The notes beneath the pieces are model-generated. The model did no database searches. It saw only the letters and a program-made list of their open reading frames with translations, and was not told the origin of the DNA. This document shows, in pieces, positions 47,201 through 57,473 of a stretch of 64,000 nucleotides of DNA; within the stretch, counting starts at the first letter, position 1; the number at the start of each line of letters is the position of its first letter. Source of the stretch: Vibrio sp. SCSIO 43137 (lineage in GTDB: Bacteria > Pseudomonadota > Gammaproteobacteria > Enterobacterales > Vibrionaceae); the NCBI RefSeq assembly GCF_028201475.1, contig NZ_CP116384.1, positions 434,001 to 498,000 of the forward strand. Reading direction: 5' to 3'. Position numbers and translations under genes: made by a program.

Positions 47201-48862
47201 ATGTTCTGTATTCAATGCGAGCAAACTATTTCAACACCTGCCGGTAAAGGCTGTGCTTACACTCAGGGTATGTGTGGCAAAACGGCTGAAGTGTCTGACC
47301 TTCAAGACGTACTGGTATACTCTCTGCAAGGGGTATCTTTCTGGGCTAACCTTGGACGCGCGGTAGGTGTGATTGATTCTGAGGTTGATCAGTGGGCTCC
47401 TAAAGCATTCTTCTCAACACTGACCAATGTTAACTTTGATCCTGAGCGCGTTTCTGAGTTCGCCCTTCAGTCTCAGGCATACAAAATGAAGCTTTCACAA
47501 CAAGTTAAAGCAGCTGCACTGGTAGCGGGTTATGAACTGCCTGAACTCTCTCCGGCTGCTGCTTTTGATCTTCCTTCTGATGCTGAAGAGCTGCTGGCTC
47601 TTGCTCCTCAGGCTGCGGTTAACCGTGGTGCTGACAGCCTGCATGAAGATGTAATCGGTCTGCGCCTGCTTTGCCTGTATGGCCTGAAAGGTGCTGCTGC
47701 CTACCTTGAGCATGCCCGTGTGCTTTCTCAGACTGATGAAGCGGTTTACGGCGAGTACCACAAAATCATGTCATGGCTTGGTACTGATCCTACTGAGCTT
47801 CAGGAGCTGCTACAGACTTCAATGCAGATCGGCCTGATGAACTACCGCATTATGGAGATGCTGGACAAAGGTGAAACGGACACCTTTGGTCACCCTGAGC
47901 CTTCACAAGTTAATGTGAAAACCGTGAAAGGCAAATGTATTCTGGTTTCCGGTCACGATCTTCATGACCTTGAGAAAATCCTTCAGCAGACAGAAGGTAA
48001 AGGCATCAACGTTTACACCAACGGTGAAATGCTTCCTGCCCACTCTTACCCTGAGCTGAAGAAGTATCCGCACCTTGTAGGTAACTACGGCAGCGCATGG
48101 CAGAACCAGCAGAAAGAGTTTGCTAACTTCCCGGGTGCAATCGTTATGACCTCTAACTGCCTGCTTAACCCGAACGTAGGTCAGTACGCTGACCGTCTGT
48201 TTACCCGCAGCATCGTAGGCTGGCCGGGTGTGGCACACGTAGAAGGTGATGATTTCAGCGCTGTTATCGATTGTGCACTGGCACAAGAAGGCTTCCAGCA
48301 CGACGAAATCGAGCAGATGATCACTGTCGGCTTTGGCCGTAACGCACTGATGGCTGCTGCACCGGCGGTAGTTGAGCAAGTGAAAGAGGGCAATATTAAG
48401 CACTTCTTCCTTGTGGGTGGTTGTGACGGTGATAAAGCTGAGCGTAGCTACTACACAGACTTTACTGCACAGGCTCCGGAAGACAGCGTAATCCTGACCC
48501 TTGCTTGTGGTAAGTTCCGCTTTAACAAGAACCAGTTCGGCGATATCAACGGTATTCCTCGTCTGCTGGATGTTGGTCAGTGTAACGACGCTTACTCTGC
48601 TATTCAGCTTGCTCTGGCACTGGCGAAAGAGTTTGATTGTGACATCAACGAACTTCCGCTGACACTGGTACTGTCATGGTTCGAGCAGAAAGCGATTGTT
48701 ATCCTGCTGACGCTTCTGGCTCTTGGTGTTAAAGGTATCTACACAGGTCCTACGGCTCCGGCCTTCCTGACAGATAACCTGATGGCGATTCTTGAGAAAG
48801 AGTTCGACATGCGCGGTATCTCAACAGTTGAAGAAGATCTGAAAACCATTCTGGCTGCTTAA
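47201..48862 (+). CDS. hcp: Hybrid cluster protein Hcp (NO reductase)
   Basis: 553 aa. N-terminal cysteine pattern C3-x2-C6-x11-C18-x6-C25 is the facultative-anaerobe (E. coli) type. Downstream Cys/His ligands for the hybrid Fe-S-O cluster appear in [19 protein letters not shown] and CNDAYSA. Hcp reduces nitric oxide to N2O at low NO levels in the cytoplasm with electrons from Hcr. Regulation by NorR through sigma-54 is inferred from the upstream sites. Confidence 0.96.
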   Translation: MFCIQCEQTISTPAGKGCAYTQGMCGKTAEVSDLQDVLVYSLQGVSFWANLGRAVGVIDSEVDQWAPKAFFSTLTNVNFDPERVSEFALQSQAYKMKLSQQVKAAALVAGYELPELSPAAAFDLPSDAEELLALAPQAAVNRGADSLHEDVIGLRLLCLYGLKGAAAYLEHARVLSQTDEAVYGEYHKIMSWLGTDPTELQELLQTSMQIGLMNYRIMEMLDKGETDTFGHPEPSQVNVKTVKGKCILVSGHDLHDLEKILQQTEGKGINVYTNGEMLPAHSYPELKKYPHLVGNYGSAWQNQQKEFANFPGAIVMTSNCLLNPNVGQYADRLFTRSIVGWPGVAHVEGDDFSAVIDCALAQEGFQHDEIEQMITVGFGRNALMAAAPAVVEQVKEGNIKHFFLVGGCDGDKAERSYYTDFTAQAPEDSVILTLACGKFRFNKNQFGDINGIPRLLDVGQCNDAYSAIQLALALAKEFDCDINELPLTLVLSWFEQKAIVILLTLLALGVKGIYTGPTAPAFLTDNLMAILEKEFDMRGISTVEEDLKTILAA

Positions 48863-48935
48863 TCGCACCTTATGTTCCCGGTAATGTGAAAGCGTTGCCG
48901 GGATTTTCTGTTTTTATAATTTAAGGATGTTGAGC

Positions 48936-49979
48936 ATGTTAGCCTGGACACATTCAGACACCATCGAACTTATCTGCAAAGACAAATGGAACGAAACGCC
49001 GGACAGCGTCAGCTTTACACTAGGCTGTGCTGATAGCGGATTGACGTTTGATTTTAAACCGGGACAGTTTGTGACCCTTGGTTTTACCTTTGCTGACAGT
49101 GTTGAGTACCGTGCGTATTCAATCAGTTCATTGCCCAATACGGCTGATCTGCAGTTTACCGTTAAGCGCGTTGAGGGTGGTCTGGTTTCAAACTATATCC
49201 TTGATAACCTTCAGGCAGGAGAAAGGGTAACCGCCCTGAAACCGGCCGGTAACTTTAATTGCATTGACTGTGTTCCTGCCAAAAAGGTAACTATGGTGAG
49301 CGCAGGGTGTGGTATTACCCCTGTGGCTTCAATGGTGAAATTCTGGCTGGAACAGGGTGTGGATATTGATATCGACTTTATCCATATGGCCAGAGACAAA
49401 GCCAACACCATCTACTTCTCTGAGCTGGAAGCGCTGGCTGAGAAACACGAAAACTTCCGTTTTAAACTGTTGCTGAAAGACAACAGTGGTACCGATTATC
49501 CGCAGGGCAGGCTGGACAAAAGCTGGCTGACAGAGCTGAGCCCGGATATTGCTGAGCGTACGGTTTATCTTTGCGGACCTGTCGGCTTTATGCAGGATGT
49601 ACGCAGTTATCTTTCTGAACTTGAGTTTGATATGGCCAACTTCTTTGAAGAGAGCTTTTCACCGGAACAAGAGCAGCAAAGCAGCAATGAAGCTGACGCG
49701 GCTGATGCCGGTGGTGCGGTGTGCGTAACGGTTCCTGCCTTTGGCGCCAGTGTAGAAGCGGAAAAAGGCTCAATGCTGATCGATGCTCTGGAAAAAGGCG
49801 GAGTACCGGTGATTGCGGCGTGTCGCAGCGGGATTTGTGGCTCTTGCAAATGCAAAGTGAAAGTCGGTGAGATTGAACGAACCAGCCTCGAAACCCTGAC
49901 TGAGCAAGAGATTGAAGACGGCTTTGTACTGGCTTGTTCCTGTAAAGTTAACTCAGATGTGGAAGTAAGCCTGAACTGA
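48936..49979 (+). CDS. hcr: Hcr, NADH oxidoreductase partner of Hcp
   Basis: 347 aa from the ATG at 48936; the ATG at 48927 overlaps the ribosome site (aagga). FAD domain with YRAYSISS, NAD domain with SAGCGITPV and LCGPVGFM, and a C-terminal plant-type [2Fe-2S] ferredoxin domain (CRSGICGSCKC ... LACSC). It supplies NADH electrons to Hcp. It is 73 bp after hcp with no intervening terminator, so one operon. Confidence 0.94.
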   Translation: MLAWTHSDTIELICKDKWNETPDSVSFTLGCADSGLTFDFKPGQFVTLGFTFADSVEYRAYSISSLPNTADLQFTVKRVEGGLVSNYILDNLQAGERVTALKPAGNFNCIDCVPAKKVTMVSAGCGITPVASMVKFWLEQGVDIDIDFIHMARDKANTIYFSELEALAEKHENFRFKLLLKDNSGTDYPQGRLDKSWLTELSPDIAERTVYLCGPVGFMQDVRSYLSELEFDMANFFEESFSPEQEQQSSNEADAADAGGAVCVTVPAFGASVEAEKGSMLIDALEKGGVPVIAACRSGICGSCKCKVKVGEIERTSLETLTEQEIEDGFVLACSCKVNSDVEVSLN

Positions 49980-50007
49980 TAGCAGCAGCTTCAAATCACT
50001 AAATAGC

Positions 50008-50036
50008 AGAACGGCCTCGTTATGAGGCCGTTCTTA
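50008..50036. terminator. Terminator of hcp-hcr
   Basis: 11-bp stem agaacggcctc (50008-50018) / complement (50024-50034), 5-nt loop. It also faces the convergent hypothetical gene. Confidence 0.8.
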
Positions 50037-50059
50037 TACGTCGAAATTTGTCCGGTGGG

Positions 50060-50431
50060 TTAGTTCATTTTATTAGCACAGATTTCAAGTTCATCTCTCG
50101 ATAGATTAAACACACTGACCGATCTACTTTCATAACACTCCGCAAAGGGCGCCATATCTTGCTCGCCAATATTCTTACCAAACTTCTGCGGTGTCAGCTT
50201 CCAGCATTGATCAAATGTTTCTATCAAAATATTTCGCGTTTCACCTTCACTTTTTCCGACGCAAGATGAAAGTTTTGCGATAGCCGGATCATTTTCCAGT
50301 TGTGTTTTTAGCATGGAGTAGACCTGTTCTTTACTCATCGAGGGCAGAGTTATTTGTTCGCCGTATACCCACGGACTGACCGCAAATACCAAACCTATAA
50401 GCAGTGATATCCTTTTGATTAACCTAGCCAA
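50060..50431 (-). CDS. Hypothetical secreted protein, 123 aa
   Basis: I place the start at the TTG at 50431: it follows a strong ribosome site (cggagg) and begins a signal peptide (ARLIKRISLLIGLVFAVSPWVYG). The open frame continues upstream to 50593, but that part overlaps the EamA gene and lacks a site. The mature part has four cysteines (SSCVG, DQCWK, AECYE, EICAN), probably two disulfides. No family recognised. Confidence 0.7.
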   Translation of the reverse strand: MARLIKRISLLIGLVFAVSPWVYGEQITLPSMSKEQVYSMLKTQLENDPAIAKLSSCVGKSEGETRNILIETFDQCWKLTPQKFGKNIGEQDMAPFAECYESRSVSVFNLSRDELEICANKMN

Positions 50432-50501
50432 TTCAAACCTCCGTTGTTTTGTCTGTTTTAAAAGCGTATTAGCAGATTGGCGAACGTCAAGGCTGAGAGA
50501 G

Positions 50502-51461
50502 TTAATTTGCCGGAAAATGTGGCATACCTTTCCTTGCTGAAGATAGCCGGGAGTGGTGTCTACCTGTCTGAAAGTCCGGGCTGGACAGAACAAGCAGAAC
50601 CAGACTGAGCATAATCAGCAGGAGGCCGCTCCAGCCGGACAGACTGAGTACTTCACCAAGTACAAACAGTGACAGCAAAGTGGCGACCACAGGCTCAAGC
50701 AGGGTTAACGTGGTGACATAGCTGGCAGGGATACGCGCCAGAGCAAAGCCAAATAGCAGATAACCGCCCAGCATAGGAAACACGGCCAGATATAAAGCAA
50801 CAGACAGGTTAGTGACTGACTCTGCCAATGGTGCTCCATACCAAAACAATAGAGGTAAGAGCAGACAACTTGCTAAACCAAACAGTGAGCCCATGACTAC
50901 TCTGGATGGAATCTCAGCCCCGATTAACTTTCTTGCTCCCCACGAATAAAAGGCATAGGTTGCTCCGGCGATAAGACCTAAAACTATGCCTAAAAGACTC
51001 TCGCTATGAGTTGATAGCTGTCCTTTTGATAGCGTAAGTAGTGTGATACCGGACAGGCCTAATCCGCAGGCGAATATCCAGCATTTACCCAGAGGCTTAT
51101 TATCCAGAATTCTTTCAATAAGGGCGGTCAGAATGGGGGCTGAACCAATGGAAACTATGGTGCCAATGGCGACTCCGGCAAAGTGCATTGAGGAGTAAAA
51201 CGCCAGAGGGTATAGAGTTATGCATAGTGTGCTGAGGGCTATCAGGCCTTTATTTTCTATTAACACTGGCAGGTAGTAGCGATAAAGGGAGAAGGAGAAC
51301 AGACATAGTAACAGCCCGCCACCACCGGTTGTTGCTGCACCGATTGCCAGCGGTGAAACACCCTCTGCAAAGCTGGCTGCTGTGCCTGTGGTTCCCCATA
51401 ATACCGATGCTAAAAGAACCGCAATACTACCCTGTGAGTGCTTAGTTAAATAGGTCATCAT
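50502..51461 (-). CDS. EamA/DMT-family transporter
   Basis: 319 aa, ten predicted helices in two EamA repeats (SVLWGTTGTAASFA; LGLIAGATYAFYSWGARKL). The start is ATG at 51461 or the adjacent ATG 51458. It lies 90 bp downstream of an AraC-family gene on the same strand, which likely regulates it. Export of an amino acid or metabolite is the usual role; the substrate is unknown. Confidence 0.85.
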   Translation of the reverse strand: MMTYLTKHSQGSIAVLLASVLWGTTGTAASFAEGVSPLAIGAATTGGGGLLLCLFSFSLYRYYLPVLIENKGLIALSTLCITLYPLAFYSSMHFAGVAIGTIVSIGSAPILTALIERILDNKPLGKCWIFACGLGLSGITLLTLSKGQLSTHSESLLGIVLGLIAGATYAFYSWGARKLIGAEIPSRVVMGSLFGLASCLLLPLLFWYGAPLAESVTNLSVALYLAVFPMLGGYLLFGFALARIPASYVTTLTLLEPVVATLLSLFVLGEVLSLSGWSGLLLIMLSLVLLVLSSPDFQTGRHHSRLSSARKGMPHFPAN

Positions 51462-51551
51462 CTGATCCAAAAAAGAAGTTTATGGACAGATATGCTAATG
51501 GGTTTAAACGAAGTTACTTTGCAGAAAAGACACTTTTTATGTCTGGTCAGA

Positions 51552-52289
51552 CTAAATTTGTGCGGAAGACTTTCTGAAGGATTTAGGTGATTGACCAAAA
51601 TAGCCGGAGAAGCGCCGGCTGAATGCCGAGAAATCGCTGTAACCGACCTGTTCTGCAATAATCTGCAGCGGCGTATCCGTATAGACCAGCAGAGCCTTGG
51701 CTTTTTCCATCCGTTGCTGAGTGATGTATTTTTGACATGGCAGACCGGTGTTCTGGCTGAACAGTTTTTTAAACTGAGTGGGGCTTAAACAGGCGGTTTT
51801 TGCCAGACTCTCAATAGAGTGAGGCAGGGAGATGTCGTACTGAATTTGCTGAATCACCTTCTCAATACGGCTGTCTTTCTGTTTGCCGGTGAGCTGTTGC
51901 TGAAGCAGGGAGTCGAATAAGTTGAGATAGTTCTGTTCAATAGCAGCACTTGTTTGGCTGGACAACTGACAGTCAATATAGTGCATAAAGGCTTTAAATG
52001 GTTCCGTCAGGGAAAAGTTAATTTCAGCTGTTTCTGACAAACATTGCGGCAAACTGGTGAGATCAGCCACGACAAAACGGGCAGCTTGGTGGGCACTAAA
52101 GCAGTGGTTCCATCCTGCTTTTATTACTACACAGTCTCCGACACTAACCACGCCACTGTAACTGACATCATTACCGCGGCTGACTTCTATCTCAATAGAA
52201 CCCTGAACCGGAAACACCAACTGGTGGTAGTTGTGTGAATGGGTTTTTGACTGAAGGGTGTAACTACGAACCGAAAGCCTGTTTTGCAT
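51552..52289 (-). CDS. AraC-family regulator with cupin sensor
   Basis: 245 aa from the ATG at 52289. An N-terminal cupin-like domain (HSHNYHQLVFPVQGSIEIEV) is followed by a C-terminal AraC HTH (ACLSPTQFKKLFSQNTGLPC, IAEQVGYSDFSAFSRRFSGYF). This is the usual sensor-first order, opposite to the AraC-GyrI protein near 3 kb. It is transcribed toward the EamA gene. Confidence 0.88.
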   Translation of the reverse strand: MQNRLSVRSYTLQSKTHSHNYHQLVFPVQGSIEIEVSRGNDVSYSGVVSVGDCVVIKAGWNHCFSAHQAARFVVADLTSLPQCLSETAEINFSLTEPFKAFMHYIDCQLSSQTSAAIEQNYLNLFDSLLQQQLTGKQKDSRIEKVIQQIQYDISLPHSIESLAKTACLSPTQFKKLFSQNTGLPCQKYITQQRMEKAKALLVYTDTPLQIIAEQVGYSDFSAFSRRFSGYFGQSPKSFRKSSAQI

Positions 52290-52483
52290 CAACAACCTAC
52301 TAACTTAAGTAAGACCTTAATCAGTATCCGGACTCCGGCTACAGAATTCAACCTTAACAGCAGCAAAGGGTTAAAGTAGTGCTAGTTGCGTAGATTAACA
52401 AGTTGTTTACATTTTCCTGTTTGTTTGAGAGCATAAAACTCACTGGTAGAACCAGTGTAAAAACATAACAACGGAATGTAAGC

Positions 52484-53413
52484 ATGCAACTAAATCATAA
52501 GTCGCACTATATTGATGTCGACAACCATAAACTCCATCTGCGCCGCATATGGCAAAAAGAGAATGCGCCAGTGGTGGTGATGTTTCACGGTGTAATTGAG
52601 GATGGGGCAATTTTCTATAAGGATGACAGAAAAGGCCTTGCTAACTTTCTGGCGCGAAATGGCTTTGATGTCTATGTGGTCGATTTCAGGGGAAAGGGAG
52701 GCAGTCGTCCTCTGATTCAGCAGGATAGTAATCATGACCAATATGACGTGATTGCCAGAGATATTCCTTCCGTTATGCGCTATATCTGCTCTGTCAGCCA
52801 GCAACCTTTGCATGTGGTTTGTCATTCATGGGGTGGAGTGCTTTTTTCTGCCGCTTATATCCGCGCTAAAGGATACGATAACCGGATTGCCTCTATTGTC
52901 TGCTTCGGAACTAAACGCAGGGTAGCGGTGTGGAACCGGGACAGGCTACTCAAGGTAAGCTTGTTCTGGAATAATCTGGCCCCCTTACTTGCAACCAGAA
53001 AGGGTTATCTGGATGCAAAATACTACCGGATTGGTGCGGCACCTGAGACCAAGAAGTTTATTCAACAAAGTGTTCACTGGGTGAAAAAACGTGAGTGGAG
53101 AGATCCGTCCGATAACTACAACTACACTAAGGAAACAAAAAAGGTAAGCTGGCCGCCGACATGGTATCTGACCGGAGTAAACGACCACAGTCTCGGCCAC
53201 GCTGACGATGTTTACCGTTTTCTGAAAGAAACTCAGCACCCGGATGGAAGGTTTACCTTGTTATCGAAACAGAACGGCAATCTGGTGGACTATGACCATA
53301 TCAATATCCTTACTCACAAACTGGCCGAGCAGGACCATTTCTTATCGGTACTGGAGTGGCTGAAACAGCACTCGCAAACAGCTACGACTGACAGTCAGGC
53401 AGTAACACTGTAA
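52484..53413 (+). CDS. Alpha/beta hydrolase
   Basis: 309 aa, no signal peptide. Oxyanion region VVMFHGVIEDG, nucleophile elbow CHSWGG (Ser in a C-x-S-x-G variant of GxSxG), acid candidate in LTGVNDHSLG and His in DYDHINI. The substrate is unknown. It stands alone with its own ribosome site. Confidence 0.83.
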   Translation: MQLNHKSHYIDVDNHKLHLRRIWQKENAPVVVMFHGVIEDGAIFYKDDRKGLANFLARNGFDVYVVDFRGKGGSRPLIQQDSNHDQYDVIARDIPSVMRYICSVSQQPLHVVCHSWGGVLFSAAYIRAKGYDNRIASIVCFGTKRRVAVWNRDRLLKVSLFWNNLAPLLATRKGYLDAKYYRIGAAPETKKFIQQSVHWVKKREWRDPSDNYNYTKETKKVSWPPTWYLTGVNDHSLGHADDVYRFLKETQHPDGRFTLLSKQNGNLVDYDHINILTHKLAEQDHFLSVLEWLKQHSQTATTDSQAVTL

Positions 53414-53555
53414 TAGCTCCGCCATCTGTTTCTGATCCCGTTGCGGGTTCATTTGGCTACAAAAAGAAACAGTTGAGTTATAAGCATAAATCCATACACT
53501 TCTACAGCAGAAAGAGGCGAGCATTTCCTCACAGAAGATTGAGTAAGGTAACAGA

Positions 53556-54461
53556 ATGTCGAAACGCGACTATTACAGCGTACTTGGCGTCTCAAAAGGG
53601 GCGTCAGAAAGAGAAATTAAAAAGGCCTATAAAAAGCTGGCAATGAAGTACCACCCTGATAAAAACCCGGGTGATCAGGCTGCAGAAGCGGCCTTTAAAG
53701 AGACCAAAGAAGCCTATGAGGCTTTATCTGATGCCGACAAGCGTCGTCAGTATGATCAGTTTGGTCATGCAGCCTTTGAAAATGGTGGTTTTGGCGGACA
53801 AGGGCGCTCGCAAGGGTTCGGTGGTGGTTTTGAAGATATCTTCGGCGATGCGTTCCGTCAGCGTGGTCAGGGTTTCGGTGGTTCAGGCTTTGGTGGTTTT
53901 GAAGATATGTTCTCTCAGGGACGCAGTCGTCAGCCCCGCCCGCAGAAAGGGCAGGACTTTGAATTTCCGTTAACAGTTGATTTCGCTGATGCTATTCAGG
54001 GTGCAGAAAAAGTGGTTGAGCTGCCGATTAATGGTCAGCAGAAAAAAATCAATGTTAAGATCCCTCGTGGCATTAAAGAGGGTGAAAAAATCCGTTTTAC
54101 CGGTAAAGGTGGTGCCGGTACTCACGGCGGGCCAGCCGGTGATATGTATATAAAAATCGCGATTCGCTCTCACGCCTATATGGAGAGGGAAGAGAACGAC
54201 TTAATCTGCAACGCCGAAGTCGATATGGTGACTGCAGCACTGGGTGGTGAGCTGGAAGTAGAAACGCTGGAGAACCGTTTTAAACTTAAAATTCCGGCCG
54301 GTACTCAGAATGGCCGTAAGTTTAAGATGACAGGTAAAGGAGTGGTAAGCCGTAAGGGGGAAACTGGTGACCTGCTGATTAAAATTAAGGTGCTGACACC
54401 GACCAACCTGACAGAGCAGCAGAAAGAGCTGCTGACTCGTTTCAGGGAGACCCTGACTTAA
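53556..54461 (+). CDS. J-domain co-chaperone (CbpA/DnaJ class B)
   Basis: 301 aa. J domain at 1-70 with the HPD motif ([10 protein letters not shown]), a Gly/Phe-rich linker (about 75-130) and two C-terminal beta domains (from [16 protein letters not shown]). There is no CxxCxGxG zinc finger, so it is class B. It delivers clients to DnaK; not in a dnaK operon. Confidence 0.9.
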   Translation: MSKRDYYSVLGVSKGASEREIKKAYKKLAMKYHPDKNPGDQAAEAAFKETKEAYEALSDADKRRQYDQFGHAAFENGGFGGQGRSQGFGGGFEDIFGDAFRQRGQGFGGSGFGGFEDMFSQGRSRQPRPQKGQDFEFPLTVDFADAIQGAEKVVELPINGQQKKINVKIPRGIKEGEKIRFTGKGGAGTHGGPAGDMYIKIAIRSHAYMEREENDLICNAEVDMVTAALGGELEVETLENRFKLKIPAGTQNGRKFKMTGKGVVSRKGETGDLLIKIKVLTPTNLTEQQKELLTRFRETLT

Positions 54462-54531
54462 ACACGGTTTTTTAATCTGTATAAATGGCGTAATATGAGT
54501 ATAGTTCCTTAATTTCATCTGAAGGCTGAAC

Positions 54532-55758
54532 ATGAAATACGCCTATTTTGCCCGCCAGCCGATCATGGATAGCGAAAAACGGACGGTGGGCTATGAGCTT
54601 CTTTTTCGCAATAGCCAGAGAAATGTATTTCCTGATGTTGATGGCGAGTATGCCACTCACCTTCTGCTTTCTAACTATTTTCTTGGCAGCGGCCCTAACC
54701 TTTTAGGGAACAAACTGGGGGCGGTAAACTTCCCTTACCAGAGTTTGCTGGACCGAATCCCGACCATGTTTCCCAGTGACTCTCTGATGATCGATATTCT
54801 GGAAGATTGTCCGCCCACTGGTGAGTTGCTGGAGGCCGTACGGGAGCTTTCCGACCGGGGCTATAAAATCGCACTCGATAACTTTATCCCCAACAAAGCG
54901 TGGAAGGAGTTTCTTCCCCATATCCATCTGATCCGTTTTGATATTCATAAAACTCCTGTCAGTAAGGCGGCTCCTTTTATTAACCTGCTGCGCGGAACCA
55001 AAATTAAATTTCTGGCAGAGAAAGTAGAAACTTACGAAGAGTTTGTCAGAGCAAAGCGGGCTGGCTTTAAATTTTTTCAGGGCTACTTTTTCCGTAAACC
55101 GGAAATGATTCAGCAAAAGGAGATTCAGGCTTCATTCTTCACTGTGGTCCAGCTATGTAAAGCCATTGCTAAAAAAGAGGTGGACTACGAGGAAGTGGAA
55201 AATATCATTACCGCGGATGTGACACTTTCATACAAGTTGCTCAGATACGTTAACTCAACCAGCACCATTACCACGGAAGTAAAATCCTTCCGTCAGGCTC
55301 TGGCCTATCTCGGGGAGGAGCGGTTAAGAAGGTTTGTCTCCCTTGTGGCTATCTCTACGGTAAAAGGTGATAAACCCGATTCGCTTTACAGCCTGTCGCT
55401 ACAGAGAGCTAAGTTCTGTGAGTTAATCTGCGAAACTCTGGCAAAAAACAATATGACCAGTCAGGCGTTTTTGGTCGGGTTATTCTCTCTGCTTGATTCA
55501 CTCCTGGATCAGTCCCTTGAGGATATTATGGCCTCAGTTCCTGTTGAGAAAGAGGTTAAACAGGCGCTACTGGAACGGCAAGGTTTTCTGGGGGATATTC
55601 TTTCGCTGGTGGTCAGTTATGAGTGCGCTGAGTGGGAAGAGGTGGATATTCTGGCCGAGAAGCTTGGGCTGATAGCTGCCATCACGGCGCAAAGCTATGA
55701 AGATTCCGTACTCTGGGTTGAAGAGTTGCTAAGCGATATACAGGTTATTCTGAAATAG
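54532..55758 (+). CDS. EAL-HDOD c-di-GMP signalling protein (YuxH/CdgJ-like)
   Basis: 408 aa. N-terminal EAL-like domain (FARQPIMDSEKRTVGYELLF) and C-terminal HDOD domain (about 200-400, ITADVTLSYKLLRYVNS). Several EAL catalytic positions differ from the consensus: the DDFG motif reads DNFI and AEGVET reads AEKVET. Weak or no phosphodiesterase activity is therefore possible. Related vibrio proteins influence motility. Confidence 0.85.
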   Translation: MKYAYFARQPIMDSEKRTVGYELLFRNSQRNVFPDVDGEYATHLLLSNYFLGSGPNLLGNKLGAVNFPYQSLLDRIPTMFPSDSLMIDILEDCPPTGELLEAVRELSDRGYKIALDNFIPNKAWKEFLPHIHLIRFDIHKTPVSKAAPFINLLRGTKIKFLAEKVETYEEFVRAKRAGFKFFQGYFFRKPEMIQQKEIQASFFTVVQLCKAIAKKEVDYEEVENIITADVTLSYKLLRYVNSTSTITTEVKSFRQALAYLGEERLRRFVSLVAISTVKGDKPDSLYSLSLQRAKFCELICETLAKNNMTSQAFLVGLFSLLDSLLDQSLEDIMASVPVEKEVKQALLERQGFLGDILSLVVSYECAEWEEVDILAEKLGLIAAITAQSYEDSVLWVEELLSDIQVILK

Positions 55759-55846
55759 CAGGGTTTTATCTTTAGCGTTTGGTCACGTTTATTTTCTGTC
55801 AATCTGGGTAAGGTAACCCTCCCTTTCGTTTGATCAGAAAACCCCT

Positions 55847-56815
55847 ATGACTAAAAAAATCATTCTGGATACGGATCCGGGTATCGATGACGCAATGGCC
55901 ATTATTTTTGCTGAAGCCCACCCGGAAATTGAGTTAATGGCCATTACCACTGTGTACGGTAATGCCACCATAGACAATGCTACTCACAACGCCCTCTATC
56001 TGAAGCAGAAATACAATATGCAGGCAGATGTCGCAAAGGGAACGGATAAGCCTTTAGTACGCCCGCCGGTAGGCGCTACGGTAGTGGTGCATGGTGAAGC
56101 TGGTTTCGGCGATGTAAAAGCTCCGGAATCTCTGGAGGTAACGGCAGATCCCAGACCTGCTTATCAATATATTATCGACAGTGTCAGGGCAGAACCGGGA
56201 GAGATTACTCTGGTTGCCGTAGGGCCTCTGACCAATCTGGCTCTGGCTCTTGAAGCCGATCCAGAGATCGTTAATCTGGTTAAAGAGGTGGTCATTATGG
56301 GGGGAGCCTTTGGTGAGAATGACCATAGAGGTAACGTTACCCCGTATGCTGAAGCGAACATTCACGACGACCCTCATGCGGCTGACAAGGTGTTCACCGC
56401 TTCATGGCCGGTTGTTATTATCGGGCTGGATGTTACGGAAGAGAGCTTCTTTACCAGCCAGTACCTGGACGAGCTGCGTGATGATGCCGGAGAAGTAGGG
56501 CAGTTTATCTGGGATGTCAGCCGTTACTATCTGAAATTCTACTCTGAAAAAGTCGGTATGGACGGTTGTCACGTTCATGATCCTTCAGCTATTGCCTATG
56601 TTATTGACCCGTCTCTGTTTACCCTGCGAAGCGGTGCAGTAAGAGTGGTGACTGACGGTCCGGCAGAAGGTCACACCATGCAAAAAATAGATAAGCGTGG
56701 TTATATGCATGATGAGTGGAGTGTTTATCCCGCTCAAAATGTCGGTGTTAAGGTGGATAGTGACACCTTATTATCCCTCTATCGTGAAACCATCATTGAC
56801 TATTCGAAAAAATAG
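55847..56815 (+). CDS. Nucleoside hydrolase (IunH/Rih family)
   Basis: 322 aa. The calcium-binding signature DTDPGIDDAMA is at the N-terminus, with VAVGPLTNLALAL, VVIMGGAF, AEANIHDDPHAA and the His-Asp in HVHDPSA. It splits ribonucleosides into base and ribose; preference between pyrimidine and purine is not readable. A terminator follows. Confidence 0.93.
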   Translation: MTKKIILDTDPGIDDAMAIIFAEAHPEIELMAITTVYGNATIDNATHNALYLKQKYNMQADVAKGTDKPLVRPPVGATVVVHGEAGFGDVKAPESLEVTADPRPAYQYIIDSVRAEPGEITLVAVGPLTNLALALEADPEIVNLVKEVVIMGGAFGENDHRGNVTPYAEANIHDDPHAADKVFTASWPVVIIGLDVTEESFFTSQYLDELRDDAGEVGQFIWDVSRYYLKFYSEKVGMDGCHVHDPSAIAYVIDPSLFTLRSGAVRVVTDGPAEGHTMQKIDKRGYMHDEWSVYPAQNVGVKVDSDTLLSLYRETIIDYSKK

Positions 56816-56830
56816 TCGCTTATTTCTCTT

Positions 56831-56860
56831 AAAGGCAGCTTACAAACAGGCTGCCTTTTT
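56831..56860 (+). terminator. Terminator after the nucleoside hydrolase gene
   Basis: 9-bp stem aaaggcagc (56831-56839) / gctgccttt (56850-56858) plus T tract. Confidence 0.85.
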
Positions 56861-56969
56861 CATGGCCTGTCAGAAAAGTAAATCAGAGGCCGCGGCTGAG
56901 TTGAATTTGCCATAACCGCAAAGGATAAATCTGCTAAACTAACCCGGTTTTCGTTATGCGGGTTTTATT

Positions 56970-57245
56970 TTGAGTCAGACTGATATTTTGCAGAAAATTG
57001 CCAGCTTTACCTCTATTGAGCAGGCACTGGAATATTTTGAAATAGACTTTGATAGTAAGTTTATAGATGAATATCGACAGCCGCTCACTAAACGGTTTAA
57101 CGGTTATCTGATTATGCAGAAACCGGACGACTGGTTTTCCGCCCGCCGTGCATTAAAAAATGCGTATTGCAAAATTCAACGTGGACGTCTGGACCCTCAT
57201 TCCCGCTCTGCATGTTGTGGTTGTACTTCCTGTCAGCGTCGATAG
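56970..57245 (+). CDS. NifW-like protein with cysteine-rich tail
   Basis: 91 aa. The start is TTG (56970) and the ribosome site is weak. The body (FTSIEQALEYFEIDFDSKF, then RFNGYLIMQKPDDWFSARRAL) follows the pattern of NifW nitrogenase-stabilising proteins. The C-terminus adds a cysteine cluster (ACCGCTSCQRR) that could bind metal. No other nif genes are in the window, so a role in nitrogen fixation is not implied. A small inverted repeat (aacccg/cgggtt) lies just upstream. Confidence 0.7.
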   Translation: MSQTDILQKIASFTSIEQALEYFEIDFDSKFIDEYRQPLTKRFNGYLIMQKPDDWFSARRALKNAYCKIQRGRLDPHSRSACCGCTSCQRR

Positions 57246-57473
57246 AGTACGCTTTCATTGTTTTCAGATAGTTAAATATATTTATCATGAAATTTATTAA
57301 TCAAACTGTCATCAGTGATTAAATTAATGAACGTTAGAATAACTAACAGATTAATAAATAAAATATACAAACAAAAGTAATGATTTATATAACAGTTTAA
57401 TTTTATTGCATTGACCTTTGGTTATATTTTAATTAAATTGTTTCCGTTGTATTAAGTGGTCAGATGTTGTTGT

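Noticed and set aside
50432..50593. N-terminal extension of the 123-aa secreted protein
   Set aside because: Overlaps the EamA gene and lacks a ribosome site; the signal peptide begins at the TTG at 50431.
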